This document shows positions 36,416-50,100 of a DNA stretch of 64,000 bases, piece after piece. Position numbers and translations under genes: made by a program. Under the pieces are notes generated by a model. That model did not search any database and had not been told where the DNA came from. It saw only the letters and a list, made by a program, of their open reading frames with translations. Position 1 is the first letter of the stretch. Every line of letters begins with the position of its first letter. The stretch comes from Serripes groenlandicus (Eukaryota; Mollusca; Bivalvia; Cardiida; Cardiidae). The stretch is taken from the NCBI GenBank assembly GCA_031761405.1, contig JASEVX010000006.1, forward strand, positions 34,449,787 to 34,513,786. The letters run 5' to 3'.

Positions 36416-36682
36416 CCCGGTAGCTCAGCTCAGGGGTTGTGAGCTCGGCCAATATTCTTTCCGACGTTTGACAAAAGTCAATGTGACAAGCGTCATTCTT
36501 CTTCCACTAACGGGCTAACAAAGATGTGGAAAATCAGTCAGTTGCTTGGAAAGTTATGTGGATTTCTGGTTTGAGAAAGTCAGGAAACGCATAAGTGGTT
36601 GAACTGGCCGCCGTGATATGACCGATTTTCTTTTGAAAACGGTGTTAAACACCAACCAATCAATCAATCTCAATCAAAATCT
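36416..36682 (+). mobile_element. SINE with caatcaatc tail
   Basis: The head ccggtagctcagctcagggg is tRNA-like but shortened across box B. The body includes ccgacgtttgacaaaagtca and acaagcgtcattcttcttcc, and the tail aaacggtgttaaacaccaac then caatcaatcaatc. acagggc flanks it (36409-36415 and 36683-36689), a probable 7-bp target duplication. Confidence 0.8.
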
Positions 36683-36697
36683 ACAGGGCAGCCATTT

Positions 36698-36890
36698 TAA
36701 CTCTTTACCACATACAACGAATCTGCAGCAGACGACTTTGCAAACAATTTAATGAAAATGTTGAAAATCACTTTGAATGAATGTGTAATGAATTAAAAAA
36801 GTAGAAAACATTGTGGCAAAAGTAGAAAATAGTAATTTTTCCTTTTTGTTAAAATATTTTCAAAATTCGACTGCATGTGTGAAAGGGATA
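36698..36890. mobile_element. ctgcagcagacgac-family MITE
   Basis: It begins taactctttaccacatacaa, continues aatctgcagcagacgacttt, and ends ttcgactgcatgtgtgaaag. The central aaacattgtggcaaaagtag is the family phrase. Confidence 0.85.
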
Positions 36891-36999
36891 GATAAAAACC
36901 TGCTAAAAATCCATATTAATTAATCAAAATGTACTGCCAGAAGCTTCTTGAAACATTGTGATCAATAAACAGACACAGAATATACATAGTATAACCTTG

Positions 37000-38450
37000 G
37001 TTAGTTTTCCTGTAGTGCAAATTATTTTAATCCTTTTCCTGCATAATTCCTGCAACTGAGATATCCATTTTGAAAACCAAATTAACATCCGATTCGACTA
37101 CGATCTGCTTTGAAAACATTAAAGGAATAAAAAAAAAAAACGTTTCCAAACTATCCTCTACATAATGCTTTAAGACAATATGCATACAAACAAAACAAAA
37201 ATGCTAGTGATGACATCGTTTCGTGAACCACGGTATGATATTTATAGCATCTCTGACTTATGAAACGAATAAGTGCTAGAGTGATGATGTGGTTAAAATT
37301 TTTGGCCTTAACCTTTGACATAGGTCAGTAAAATACAAACTAGCTCTTGTAATTAGCTCTTGCATGAAGTAAGAAGGAAATCGGCAATCAGTTGATAGTG
37401 CTATGATATTGTTTACAGACAGTAGGCTATTTATGGCATCCGTGATCCTTTGAGCTAAGTCACTGAAACTGGTTCAAGCTTCCTTTACAATGAATGTGTA
37501 TGAAATATGAAGGAATTGTAGTCACAAACGAAATAGCTAGAGCTATGATGTATATACATATTTATTACCTCAATTTTCTGAAGAGTAACATATTATACAT
37601 AATTTAATGATTACCAATTCAATTACAATTATAAACAATAAAACAAAAAAATGTGCTCTATTTGAGACACGTCACCCGAAAACGGACCCGAATGTTTTAC
37701 GCTGAAGTATAAAAGGATTATTCAGCGTCTAGATGGCAGACTGACCTTAATCGTCACCGCTCATCAGAGAGTCCTTTTCAGGGTGGCCCGGCTCAACTTA
37801 TTCCAATATATTGCCTTCTGAACTTTTCCATACCAAACATATGTGTACAACGTAGCTGTTTTCATTTTACAAGGACTAGGGGTACCTTATGTATGTACTT
37901 ACGGAAGCTCTTTCGCGAGTTTAACCAAAGGGATTCGATAGTACATACTAGCTATACTTGATTGACGGTCACATTATTACCAAGTAGGATCAGCATGTGG
38001 ATAGGTCAACATGTCTCGGAAAACGAAACAGAAACAGTTGGGTTGGAGAAGTGACCAGAAAACTCAGAATAAACGTCTTATCAATTCCTTATTTTCACAC
38101 TTTAAGGAGTAATTCAGTCGTAAACTTGTGGCAATAGGTCGGCACAGATCATCATAAATGAAGTGTACAGTTTAAAGTTTAACACATGTTTTAGTGTTTC
38201 ATCTATTCTACCAAGCATGTATGTATTCTGTTATTGTCTAGGTAAACAAATGAACAAAGAACATACTTCAAATTATGCACCCATGTTTTTTTCTTTTCTA
38301 TTTAAACTCGCATTGGTAAATACAAGCTAATTCCTTATGCCAACTAAATCTTGGTTTCTTTGTCCATGACAAACGTATAATTCTTAATCAGTTACAAGTA
38401 TGTATATTTTATATACATTTTATTTTACTTACAAATCTTACAATAAGCAT
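37000..38450. other. Gene-free stretch
   Basis: AT-rich. A TATA-like gtataaaagg at about 37707 lies in a slightly more GC-rich patch (37660-37800), but no frame or splice site follows that could be supported. Nothing else recognised. Confidence 0.4.
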
Positions 38451-38639
38451 GCCATTTAACCCATTCCTAAAATACAAAAAATCTGCAGCGGACGACTCGG
38501 AGAAAAGGCAGAAGGTATAATATGACATTCATTGCACACAATAGACTCTCTAATATTCGTGATCAGTGTATATGCATTGTCTGATCGGGATCTTTTTAAA
38601 CAATTAATCAATTTTTCAGTCATATTACAGCGGCCAGTA

Positions 38640-38828
38640 CTCCTTACAATAGTCTTTCCAAGCAACTAGCTGCTTTTCCACATAGACTGTTAGCCCATTG
38701 GTGGAAGACGAATGACGCTTGTCACAGTGACTTTTGTCAAACGTCGGAAAGAATGTTGGCCGAGCTGGGGTTCGAACTCACAACCCCTGGACTGACAGCC
38801 CGCGTCGCTACCGACTGAGCTACCTTCA
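38640..38828 (-). mobile_element. SINE, minus strand
   Basis: On the minus strand: agctcagtcggtagcgacgc (box A), gagttcgaaccccagc (box B), then ccaacattctttccgacgtt and acaagcgtcattcgtcttcc. It is the same family as the copies at 36.42 and 60.49 kb and shows the intact tRNA head. A short MITE head (aatctgcagcggacgactcg) precedes it at about 38.46 kb. Confidence 0.82.
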
Positions 38829-38873
38829 CTAGAACAATATTACTACAGAATCGGCAAACAGCGAACACCTTAA

Positions 38874-39065
38874 TTAACCCCTTCCCACATACAATAAATA
38901 TGTAGCAGACAATTTTAAAAACATCTGAGCTAAAATATTGATAATCTCTAGAAATGAAAGTATAATTATGGAAAAGAGTTGATAACATTCTGGCAAAAGG
39001 AGTTCTTGCTCATTATGAGCACTTTTTTTATTTCGCTACAGTGTTGTCAAAAGTAATTTACTGCA
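38874..39065. mobile_element. ctgcagcagacgac-family MITE, diverged
   Basis: taaccccttcccacatacaa at the left, then aatctctagaaatgaaagta, the aaaggagttcttgctcatta hairpin arm, and a decayed right end. The middle phrase tataattatggaaaagagtt is a family landmark. Confidence 0.75.
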
Positions 39066-39434
39066 TATTCATCACAATATATCATTGTGAATATTACGTG
39101 TGTATACGCCGTTTTCAATGGTATTTCAGTTATACAAGGACGACTAGATACTTATTCCTGTTCGCTGGGTGACACACCAGTAGAAATGTGCCTTTACTAT
39201 AGGACACATCACCATGACTGTCCCGAGTGGGGATTGTGCCGGACATCCGGTCCCAAATTCCCGACGCTAACTCTGCCACGGTGTCTTGTGGTTCAAATTA
39301 TATATTCACTTTTATAGTTTTGTTATTTTGCGAAGTTAGAATTCAGTAAAATTTCTTCAGTATTGACTCATTTGGCTTTCCGTTGGTATTGTGATCTCTC
39401 ACTTTCAATGATGACGACCGATCGTTTTAAATTC

Positions 39435-41127
39435 TCATTGTGTGTCACAAACTTCACTTTCACTGTATGCCCTTTTTTTGGTCTCATGGCTACAAACATT
39501 CCTAGCAGACCTTTTTCCAAAATATCTTTTTACATTGTTTTGTAGTTGTGGACTGGCTGTAAGCTCACTGTGTCTTGTAGACATTTGTGCATATCTGTAC
39601 TTTGGTTCATGGGCAATACGGTCAGGTGCATGGTGTTTAAGAGACGATGATCGTGCATGCAAGGTTAAAATTTCCCGTGCAATAGCCTCAGACGCACTAC
39701 GCTTCCTTGTTATTTCATCTGTGTGTAAGGATCCATTATTGGGGAATTTAAATTCCATTGCGTAACGTGCTTGACTAGCAGGTTGATTTGTTGTATTAAC
39801 GTTTTGTTTGTTGGTGTTTTGTCTTGATTCCATTGCATAACTTTCCTGTCTAGCAAGTTGATTTGGTGAATTAACTTTTGTGATTTTTGTGTTTTGTTTT
39901 GATTTAATTGCGTAACCTACGTGTCTATCAGATTGATTTGGCGAATTTACCTGTGGTTCGTTGGTGCTTTGCTTTGGTTCCATTGCATAACTTGCTTGTC
40001 TAGCAAGTTTGTTTGGTGAATTAACTTGTGGCTTGTTGGTGCTTTGCTTTGGTTCCATTTCATAAATTGCTTGTCTAGCAAGTTGATTTGGTGAATTAAC
40101 TTGTGGCTTGTTGGTGCTTTGCTTTTGTTCCATTGCATAACTTGCTTGTCTAGCGAGTTGATTTGGTGAATTAACTTGTGGCTTGTTGGTGCTTTGCTTT
40201 GGTTCAATTGCATAACTTGCTTGTCTAGCGAGTTGATTTGGTGAATTAACTTGTGGCTTGTTGGTGCTTTGCTTTGGTTCCATTGCATAACTTGCTTGTC
40301 TAGCGAGTTGATTTGGTGAATTTACCTGCTGTTTGTTGGTGCTATGCTTTGGTTCCACTGCATAACTTGCTGGTCTAGAAAGTTTATTTGATGAATTAAT
40401 TTGTGGTTTGTTGGTGCTTTGTTTTGATTCAATTGCGTAACTTGCATGTCTAGCAGGTTGATTTGGTGACTCTGTTTGCGGTTTGTTGATGTTTTGTGGA
40501 TGGTTGCATGTGTCAAATCCGGTTGCAAATCCACCACGATCGTCTCTAAAGCCCTGTTGTTCTGGAGACATTGTTGGTATACCACTACAAGCAACTGTCA
40601 TTGGTGTTTCAGGAATTTGAGGACACTTGTAATTATTCAATGTTTGATTTTGTAATAGATTTCGAACATCATATTCTTTTGTGCCTGCATTATCCATTGT
40701 AGTGCTAATTTTACTCTGTATCTGTAAAGTTTTGGTCTGTTTTATTGTAAGATAGTTTTGAGGTTTGTCAAATGTTTTGGAAATGGTGACAATTTTATCA
40801 GTATTATCATTCTGATTTGCATTTTTTTTGTAAAAGTACCCATTACAAGTTGATTTAAAGCTTGCACATTCTTGTGATTTAAGATATCAGAAGATTCAAC
40901 CGGATTAGTAGCCTGATAGGTCATATTTATATTTGAAGCAATTTTGTCTTTGGGTTTGTCTACCTTTGTGTGAGATTCGTTATCTAACTGACATTTTCTG
41001 TTCCATTCTGTAATATAATAAAGCAAGCTGGTTGTTGATCCAGTCAAGAGTACACCGAATGATGTAAAAACTGCAACCAGTGTGCTAGTATCCATGCATC
41101 CGGCATCTGGTTCTATTCGTATTGGCT
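39435..41127 (-). CDS. ZP gene exon 7 (membrane span and cytoplasmic tail)
   Basis: Acceptor tatttacag ending at 41128. It encodes the span TLVAVFTSFGVLLTGS, then a polar stretch, an A8 run (40829-40822) where the frame shifts by one, and a 420-residue tail piece whose first Met is at 40697. After the A8 run the shifted frame is open across the region between the two apparent pieces, which shows they are one exon. The stop is at 39437-39435. Confidence 0.85.
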
Positions 41128-44100
41128 CTGTAAATAAATACAGCAATTATTAATATAGGTTTTCAACAATCACTCTAAGCTTAAGAATTATTCTTAATAT
41201 AAAGATTATTCTAGATTTGAAATTAGCCAACTTTCTGTGATTTTTACAACAGTGTAGATTCAGACTTAACATCCTGGATATGCATGTTGATGTGGATCAA
41301 CACTGGCCACAATTTACCTGAGGTTGGGTTTCGTAAACTTCACAATGTAGTTGTAGATATATGTACCTTCATAAGCAACCCTAAAGACAGTTCCCAGCCT
41401 CAATGACCTTGAACTTGTTGACGGTTCTGCCTGACGTTTACGCCTAGTTGTGTCAGTCTGTATAAGGACAGCTTCTGTGTCATTACAAAAGTACTGAAAA
41501 CGAAGGAAACAAACATATTCAACTTTCCTGCATACATCACATTTGCTGCAGACTACTTGGAAAAAAAAACTAGAAAAAAATATGGAAAATCTCTACAGAA
41601 AGTAAATATGAAAATAACTTCGAATAGCAATTTGCACCACAACATGTAACAATGTCTTACTGAAAAAAGTGGCCCTTATCAAATTTTAAGAAGATCTAAT
41701 ATGGTTGGTTTAAGTTTGCAACGTTGATCAATTTTAGTTCAAGGTTAAGCCTACGTGGTATGGAGTTATCTATCCTTTAGTTAAATTAAAAACTTCAAAA
41801 ATTAATTTGCACCACAACATGTAACAATGTCATGCAGAATACATGTATGTATAGTGGCTCTTATCAAATGTATAGAAGGCCTTGTATTGTTGGATTAAGT
41901 TTGCAACGTTGACAAATTTTATTTCAAGGTGTAGTCAACGTAGTCTGGAGTTACCTACCCTTATCATTACAGTGGGCGGGTTCAATCATCGACCATAGTC
42001 TAGTACCGGAAGCCGTACTGCGGATGAACCTCATCGACCGGTATTATGTCGAACAATCGTTAACTGTCATGGCAACGACTGAGAGGTTTATCTTTCCGTT
42101 TTTTATTTTTCTATTCAATAATGATTTTTACATTGGATTTGGGAGACAACAGAAAGAAATGTTAAGCATGCTGTTCAATAGCAGACAGTCCAACACATAA
42201 GTGACAAATTACATGGTTGAGGTGTTTAATATGCATACAAGTAGACTAACAAACTTCAACCATTTCAAGTTTTCTCTGAGACGGCCATCTTTTTTCTACA
42301 GAAACTACAGCGACCAGAGCAAACTCATGGGTCTGACTGTGTCGCTTAAAGGCGTTAGCTACAGTTTTACTAAACAAATCCTAATAATAGAATTTCTTTA
42401 TTCTTTGTATTTTGTTAGTTCATACAATAACTGGTTGAAATAAGAAAAAGATATAGGTCATCAATCTAAATATAAATATTGGCCTGTCAATGACATGACC
42501 AATTTCATAAAAGGCACAAATATAGGAATATTAGCCGAAAACATAAAAAAACAAAAACAAAAATCAAATGAAAACTACACATCATATTCAAGTTAATATA
42601 TAAATTTATATATAGAATGTAAATCAATATGAAAAGAGAATTTGTGAGAAAAAAATGAAAAAATATATATTAAGCTGTTTTTCAAGGTAGAAATGGTGCG
42701 ACAATTTAGGTCTTTGTACGTCAATCGAAAACACCGGCGTGAGAAAACTACACGAAAGTAACCGTCATAGTAATGATAATATTGCAAACATATCGTTGTC
42801 TGTCCGAAGACAAGGTAACGCATCTAGATTAATTAAATGGAAGCATTTGATCTTGAAAACCAGTAATTATTTTTCTTTCATTCTAATGAGAAACGATTAA
42901 ATACAGACACTAAATTGGGTGACATGAGATTGATTAAATGTTCGATTTGTATGTGTCATTCCTTTTATTATTTATCTATTTCAGTAAATACTGAATTTAT
43001 TTTCGGTTTCATCAAATCTTATAAAACTTAAGGGAAATATCGAAAGGAAATGGTGTATCTTACTGATGGGCAAGGGTTCCTGCAGACTTCAAGCGTACAG
43101 GAGAAAAACACATCTATAGGTCCTGCTGCTGTCGATGTTGGTCTGAACATGCTGAAATTGTTGTACCATAACCCCACAGCCATTCGTGTAAATGCACCAA
43201 ATAGTTCCTCATCCACTGCACACCTGTCTTCTATTATTGGTAGTAAAATGACACTGCATGACCTCACGGTGACGTCAAACATATCTGGTACAGAAAATAA
43301 ACAATCACATTATAATCAGACCCAAATACTTCGCTGTGCGTATACTGGATCTGACGAAAACCCATAAAAGGTTGTCTAAAATTGACCCTGTACATTTACA
43401 TATTCATGAGCACAATAGTACGAAACAATCAACGATCGGCAATCACTGATTCTCTATACCGATCGTACATTTACATGGTGGTTTATCTCCCCTGTTGATA
43501 CGATTTTGTAGGTGACAAGTTGGTAAGCTAATGCAAAGGTTAATTTGAGAAGACCTAAACAATAGACCTTCATCAGATTTATAAATTAAATTGAAGACTT
43601 ATTTCGACACATTTCGACGCATAAGCAGCCTACAACGTATGGAAACATTATGCCACAGTGTTTTCAACTTGATCAAATAAATAAAACATTTTTATTTTTT
43701 AGAACTTTTCCATATTTTGTCCAGATGTTTTCAATGTCGTCTGCTGCAGATCGGTTGTATGTAGGGAAAACTGATTAAATGTGGTGGTCTTTTTTTTTCG
43801 TTTTCAGTACTTTTGAAATTGCACGGAAAGTGTTATACATACTGATACTTCTCTGCGTACACGTCAGGCATACTCATCCACAAGTTAAATGTCATTGGAG
43901 CCGGGATGATTACGATCCTAATTCCACAATGGTTTTAATTATATTCATTCATTACACTTTCATTTAACGTGATATTCCGCATTTTCGCAAAACCGTTATC
44001 ATAGTCGTCTTCTGCGGATGGGTTGTATGTTGAAGCAGTTTATGGAGCATACACGCTTGTATTAAAAAAACAGATCCCATACATATGCATATACAGACTT

Positions 44101-47100
44101 CAGACATAGCAATTAGTTTAATACACACATACACTCATTAAAACATAAATTACATGTATACAGTTAGTTTTTAATGTCGTCTGTTTCAAGTAAAAGTATA
44201 GACAGCAGGACAAGCCCTTTACCTTCGATGTTGTTGGTTAAATTGATGTATATATCCATTGGTGTACCGAGCTTTACAAAGCCCCCAGTCTCATGTTCCA
44301 TCCCATCCGGATCGTAGAATGTCATTGACGCTTCTGCTCTGTAATAATGTCTCAGTGTTTCTTCGGTGTCTGTATCTCTGAAGTACGAAAGTATGAATAG
44401 AGTTTAAACCAATTGATTTGACATCGATTGCGGAAGTGCTAACCAGTACGCGCTTGCGCCATTTGTGTGGAAAAATCCCGAACGCAGAACCCGCTTGTCA
44501 CTAGATTTAAACCCCGGTCCATTGGTTCGAGAAGCCGACGCTTTTCCACTGCGCAACTGTCTCCCATTTATGAAAAAAAGGAAGTAAAAAGACCAAAAAA
44601 TGCATTACGAGTAGTGTCTTTTTACTTTTTAACTACATATATAGGTGTGCATTTTTTACTTTTTAACTACATATATAGGTGTGCATTTTTTACTTTTTAA
44701 CTACATATATAGGTGTGCATTTTTTACCTTTTAACTACATATATAGGTGTGCATTTTTTACTTTATAACTACATATATAGGTGTGCATTTTTTACTTTTT
44801 AACTACATATATAGGTGTGCATTTTTTACTTTTAAACTACATATATAGGTGTGCATTTTTTACTTTTTAACTACATATATAGGTGTGCATTTTTTAATTT
44901 TAAACTACATATATAGGTGTGCATTTTTTACTTTTTAACTACATATATAGGTGTGCATTTTTTACTTTTTAACTACATATATAGGTGTGCATTTTTTACC
45001 TTTTAACTACATATATGTTAAAAGGACATGTATTTGCTGTAACCCCAGGATTTAATATGTGTGGCATGATACAATATGTTGTCAATATTATTCACTAACT
45101 TACAAAACTTAACAGAAACTTATATTATCTGTATATAAGAGAAATCTCGCGTGCTTTTACAACTTGTTTGGAATTATAGTTCTTCTGTTGGGCAGGTAAA
45201 CTACATGAAACATGTACATTAAAAAAAATCGCACTACTTTGACAGAATATATATCGTCAATTTTAATTGGATTATTTGAACAGGACAGGCATGCAAAACC
45301 TCCTTGGATGAAATCTGACCTTTTCTATATAATGCTTTTTTGATTTTGCAATTTAAGTGCTTTTTTTCTTTAAGATTACAGTTGTCGCTTTAATTTCGAA
45401 GTCATTAGAACTCCGAACTCCCCAAATAAAAAGGGTATTCAAATATTATGGATCACTTGAGTTAATTCAAACAGACTGGAAATCTGGAAGCATGATTATT
45501 AAAGGGTTTATTGTAAAACAAGCAGATCGCAACAAACTGGCATATGTTGTACCAGCAGACAACATTGGAACATATTAAAGCAATGTCTTCTTTTACCAAA
45601 ATGTTTCTAAATGTTTTTCAAAACTTATACTTTCATTTCTAGAGAAGTCAACTGCAGCAAATTTGTTGGACGTCGTAAATGTTTAATTTCATTTATGTTA
45701 ACCCTTTCCCGCAAATAATTAATCTACAGCTGTCGGTTTTGCAAACATCTAGACAAAACGATGGAAAATCCGTGTAAATGAAAGAATAATTAAGTAATGA
45801 ATAAATCTGAAAACAGTGCAGAAAAAAAAGGTTGGCTAATTTTTTGTTACAATATTTTACCGAAGTCGTCTGCAGATACTCCAAAAGGCATGTGCAAGTA
45901 GGATAATTTTATAAGTTAAAATTTGAAAAAAGGAGTTTGCATTCATACTTAGTCGCACCACCTCCAGGCATTATATTCATTAAGTCTGCCAGACATAAAA
46001 AAGTTAGATGCATGTCATAGGACGTCTGTATCACTGTATGTCTTTGGGAAACAAAAGTAAACTTCACAAACTGAAAATAAAAATGAAACATCAAATAAGC
46101 CATATTTAAAAACAAATATCGACTTACAGAGGTTTTATAATTTATTTTTTTTGTTAACTTTTCTTGGTAATATAGTAATAAAGCCACATCGGCCAGTGCT
46201 GCTATTTTATTTGAGTCGCATCTTGCGATTTGCGGGATTTAATGCATCAGGCAACCGAGAAGATTGAGATGAACCTGTGCATTCACACCGTCCCACCATA
46301 GTGTTCGTCGCCCGCATATGTTAAATGTACCTAAATACATACTATGATTTAAAAACCTGAAGGAACACCTAATACTTTAACAAGAGCTGTCCGTAAGTCA
46401 GCGCGCTCGACTATTCCACTGCTTATTAGTTACTGAGACATGGACTCTTATGATAACGGGCAATAATTTGCATTGTATGCACGATACAGTTATCTTACTA
46501 AAGTATTAACATACATGTGTGATGGTGGGGAAGGTTTGTATAAAGTTCCAATGCAATGCATTGGGTAGTTACCTATTTATGGACTCTTAATGTAATCGCG
46601 CACAAAACTTCAACCAAAATGTTTAGGTAAAATAGGGACATCAGGACAGGGTTATCTTTCCTGATTTTCTACATTGATGTTATGGTTGGGAAGAGATGTA
46701 TAAAGTTCAATGCAATGCATTAGGTAGTTACTGATGTATGGACTCTTAATGTAGTTGCACCTAAAACTTTAACCAGAATTTCTAAGTAAAAACAAAAGGG
46801 TCATAACTGCAATATATGCAACAAAGAGTTATCTAATTTGATTGCTTACAATGGTGTGATGGTTGGGAAAGGTTGCATAAAATGTTAATGCATTGCATCA
46901 AGTTGTTAATTTAAAGACTCATAATATAGTTGCACGCAAAACTGTTAACCAGAATATCTAAATGCAGGATAGAAATATCGCGTGATCGATAACTGGCAAC
47001 ACGAATCTTATCTAGTTACCCAGTTATGATGTTACTTATTAAGTAGTTAACTAGAAGATAACATTCGTGTTGCCACTTCTCGATTTATATACGACTGGAT

Positions 47101-50100
47101 ATCTGGTAAACGTATCTTATCTAGTTAACCAGTTAGTATGTGTAATAATAAGTAGTTAACGAGATAGGATTTCAGTTGTAAGTTAATGGACGTATAAATC
47201 TATTTATTGGTAACTCGCAACACGAATCTTATCTAGTTAAGCAGTTAGTATGTTACTTATTAAGTGAAATTCGCAAACCATAACTAGATAACCTATTAGT
47301 GCTGCACAATACAGAATAAACATGTAACTGGTGGCAGTTCTGGGCACTTTCATGCCTGTTTTTAGTCTTACGTTTCGAGAATATCAAATAAGTGGTAACA
47401 CGAATCTTATCTAGTTAACCAGTTAATATGTTACTTAATAAGTGAAATTCGCAAACCCTAACTATATGCTAACTAGATAACCAGTTAATATTGTACAAAA
47501 CATTACCTGGTTATCTTACGGCAGTAATATGCCACCATACATTTTCAATGCAATGCTTCGTGTAGTAACTGAGATATAGTCTCTCATGTAGTTGCACGCA
47601 AAACTTTAACCAGAATTTCTGAGTAAATAAATGGACATAACTACTTATCTTACTTTGTTATGTTCATAGGCGTGATAGTTGGGAAGCATTGTAGAAAATT
47701 GCAATACAATACATCTAGAAAGTAACTGAGCTCTGGATAAATATGTACTTGCATGCAAAACCCTAACCGAGTATGACGCCGACACCGACCCCTTTGCCAG
47801 AGTAAAATAGCTCTCATATTCTCAAAATAGTCGAGTTAAAAAATAGTAGTAGTGACTCTCTGTTCTTGACGCTCGGGATTGTGGGGTTAGCAATCCGATT
47901 GACTGGCTGGAGTCAGGATAAAGTGACAATTAGTACCCGTAAATTACCCAGTAAACGCCGTGATATAATTGACCAATATTTGAAAGGGGCGTATTAAAAC
48001 ATACACAGAAGCAATACACTGGCAGTTTAACCCCATTAAAAGTGGGTCTTCTATATCAGGCAATCTTGTTAAAATTCACAAGATGTGTTGGTTGTGGTAG
48101 AACATTATTCAAACGTGACTTTACATAGTTTTAATCCTTTTCCACATACAGCAAAGCAGACGACTTTTAAAAATCTATTGAATATAGTTTAAACATGTAA
48201 GCCAAAAAGGAGAAATTGCTCCCTAGGAGCAATTTCTACTTTTGCCATTGTTTTCAAAAGTCGTTTGCTGCACATGGGTATTTATGTGGGAAAGGGTAAC
48301 AGGCTGGAGGTTCCATACCCATTGTATCCCACAGTCATCGAAACTACACTGATATGTATAGATATCTCCATTAGTATCAAATGATGATTCGACCTTACGT
48401 ACACCTGTTGTGGTACGAAGATATATCAGACCACCGGAGCGCATATTTTGTATGGTAAAGACTGCAACTTCATCCACACATGATGTCAGGTTAACTGGAA
48501 TTCGAAAAAAATAGTTCAATATAGTGTTTTATTTCGATGCTGAGTATGAGCATATTCTTTATTTAGCAATCTAGGCCTCCGGCCCATGATACAAAACTAT
48601 TCAACAAATGCGACACACGCTATTCATTATAGATAGATAGATATTTAATTATTTAAGTGCAACCTATACATACAACACAATACAATACAATTCAATAATA
48701 TATAATAGCCAGCCTTCAAAGGCTTACGAAGCACTATCATTTCTTTTTACAAATGAATTCATGAAAAGTCGATTATAGTCTGTTTCATAATAACATTATA
48801 ACAACATCATATAACACAAAAAGAGTTTGTCAAGCAGTGACACTAATATCTCATGTGATATAAAACCATATATACACATACATAAACACATACTATTGAG
48901 TTAACAATAAGCAGTGTAAAGTAGTGTCCATCGCATGCCATGCGATACAACATTTTATCTCATCCGATATACACTATGATAATGCATATCAAAGAACATA
49001 TAATACAATATATGCATACAACTACATGTACATATTACACTATTTAAACTATACTTGCTCATTTAACCTTTTAATGTTGGCCGTTCTGATTTTGATTGCA
49101 AAGTTTATACACTTATTTAAAATACATAAATAATAGCTCTGCAATATAGAATAGAGTAGAATAGAACATACATGTATCACATCATATACAACATATTTAT
49201 ATATGAATTAAAGAAGATCAAACACGGTTACATCAATACATAAACATTGGGTAAGAAGTTGTTTGTACCATATACGTCATAAAGGATGAACAATTCCTTA
49301 TATAACAGTTTACTATGAGTATATGCATGGTGATGCATGGTGAACATGTATCGGATAATGGTTATATATTACTATGTCTACGTTGTGTTGCCAAAGATAT
49401 ATAACTAGCTATCTTTACTCTTTTTTTTCCAACTGTTACTTGACAGACCGTTTTTTTATCATACATTTACATAGGTAGCACAATTTACAGTAATTATACC
49501 TACAATTATAGAGATTTTCCATATTTTGGAGTAAGTCGTCTGCTGCAGATTTGCTGTATGTGGGAAAGGGTTAAGAAAGACAGATAGTATATTATTCAAG
49601 CATAGAGGCCACGTGCCCATAACTACAACACACCTACAATCCGTTATTTGTGCAAGAGTCACATAGGGTTATGCTAGCAGAAACAGTTTGATTTACATTT
49701 CAATAAAACAATAATTTGATTATATTTCGGAGTTTTAAAAGTAAAACCGGTTTGTTCCACAAAATGGTTGTCTCTGTGAAGCTTTTCGATAGCTGCACCA
49801 AACATTGTAAAATCGCCTCCGTTATTGGTATGTGCCTGACCCTTTAATAAAATGGTAAGGACAGGTAACTCAAGATTACCATTATTGATGTATGCCTGAC
49901 CCTATAATGTAATTGTAGGGGCAGGTAGCTCCAGACTTTTATTATTGATGTATGCCTCTGACCCTTTAATGTAATGGTAGGGGCAGGTAGCTCCAGACTT
50001 CCATTATTGATGTATGGAACCCTATAACATATAATATATAATATAATATAATATAACCCTATAATGTAATGGTAGGTGCAGATTACTCTATACTTCTATT

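Noticed and set aside
37700..37720. TATA-like gtataaaagg
   Set aside because: No downstream reading frame or splice site could be tied to it.
43050..43367. 105-codon open frame on +
   Set aside because: Antisense to ZP exon 5, whose cysteine pattern and splice sites explain the bases.
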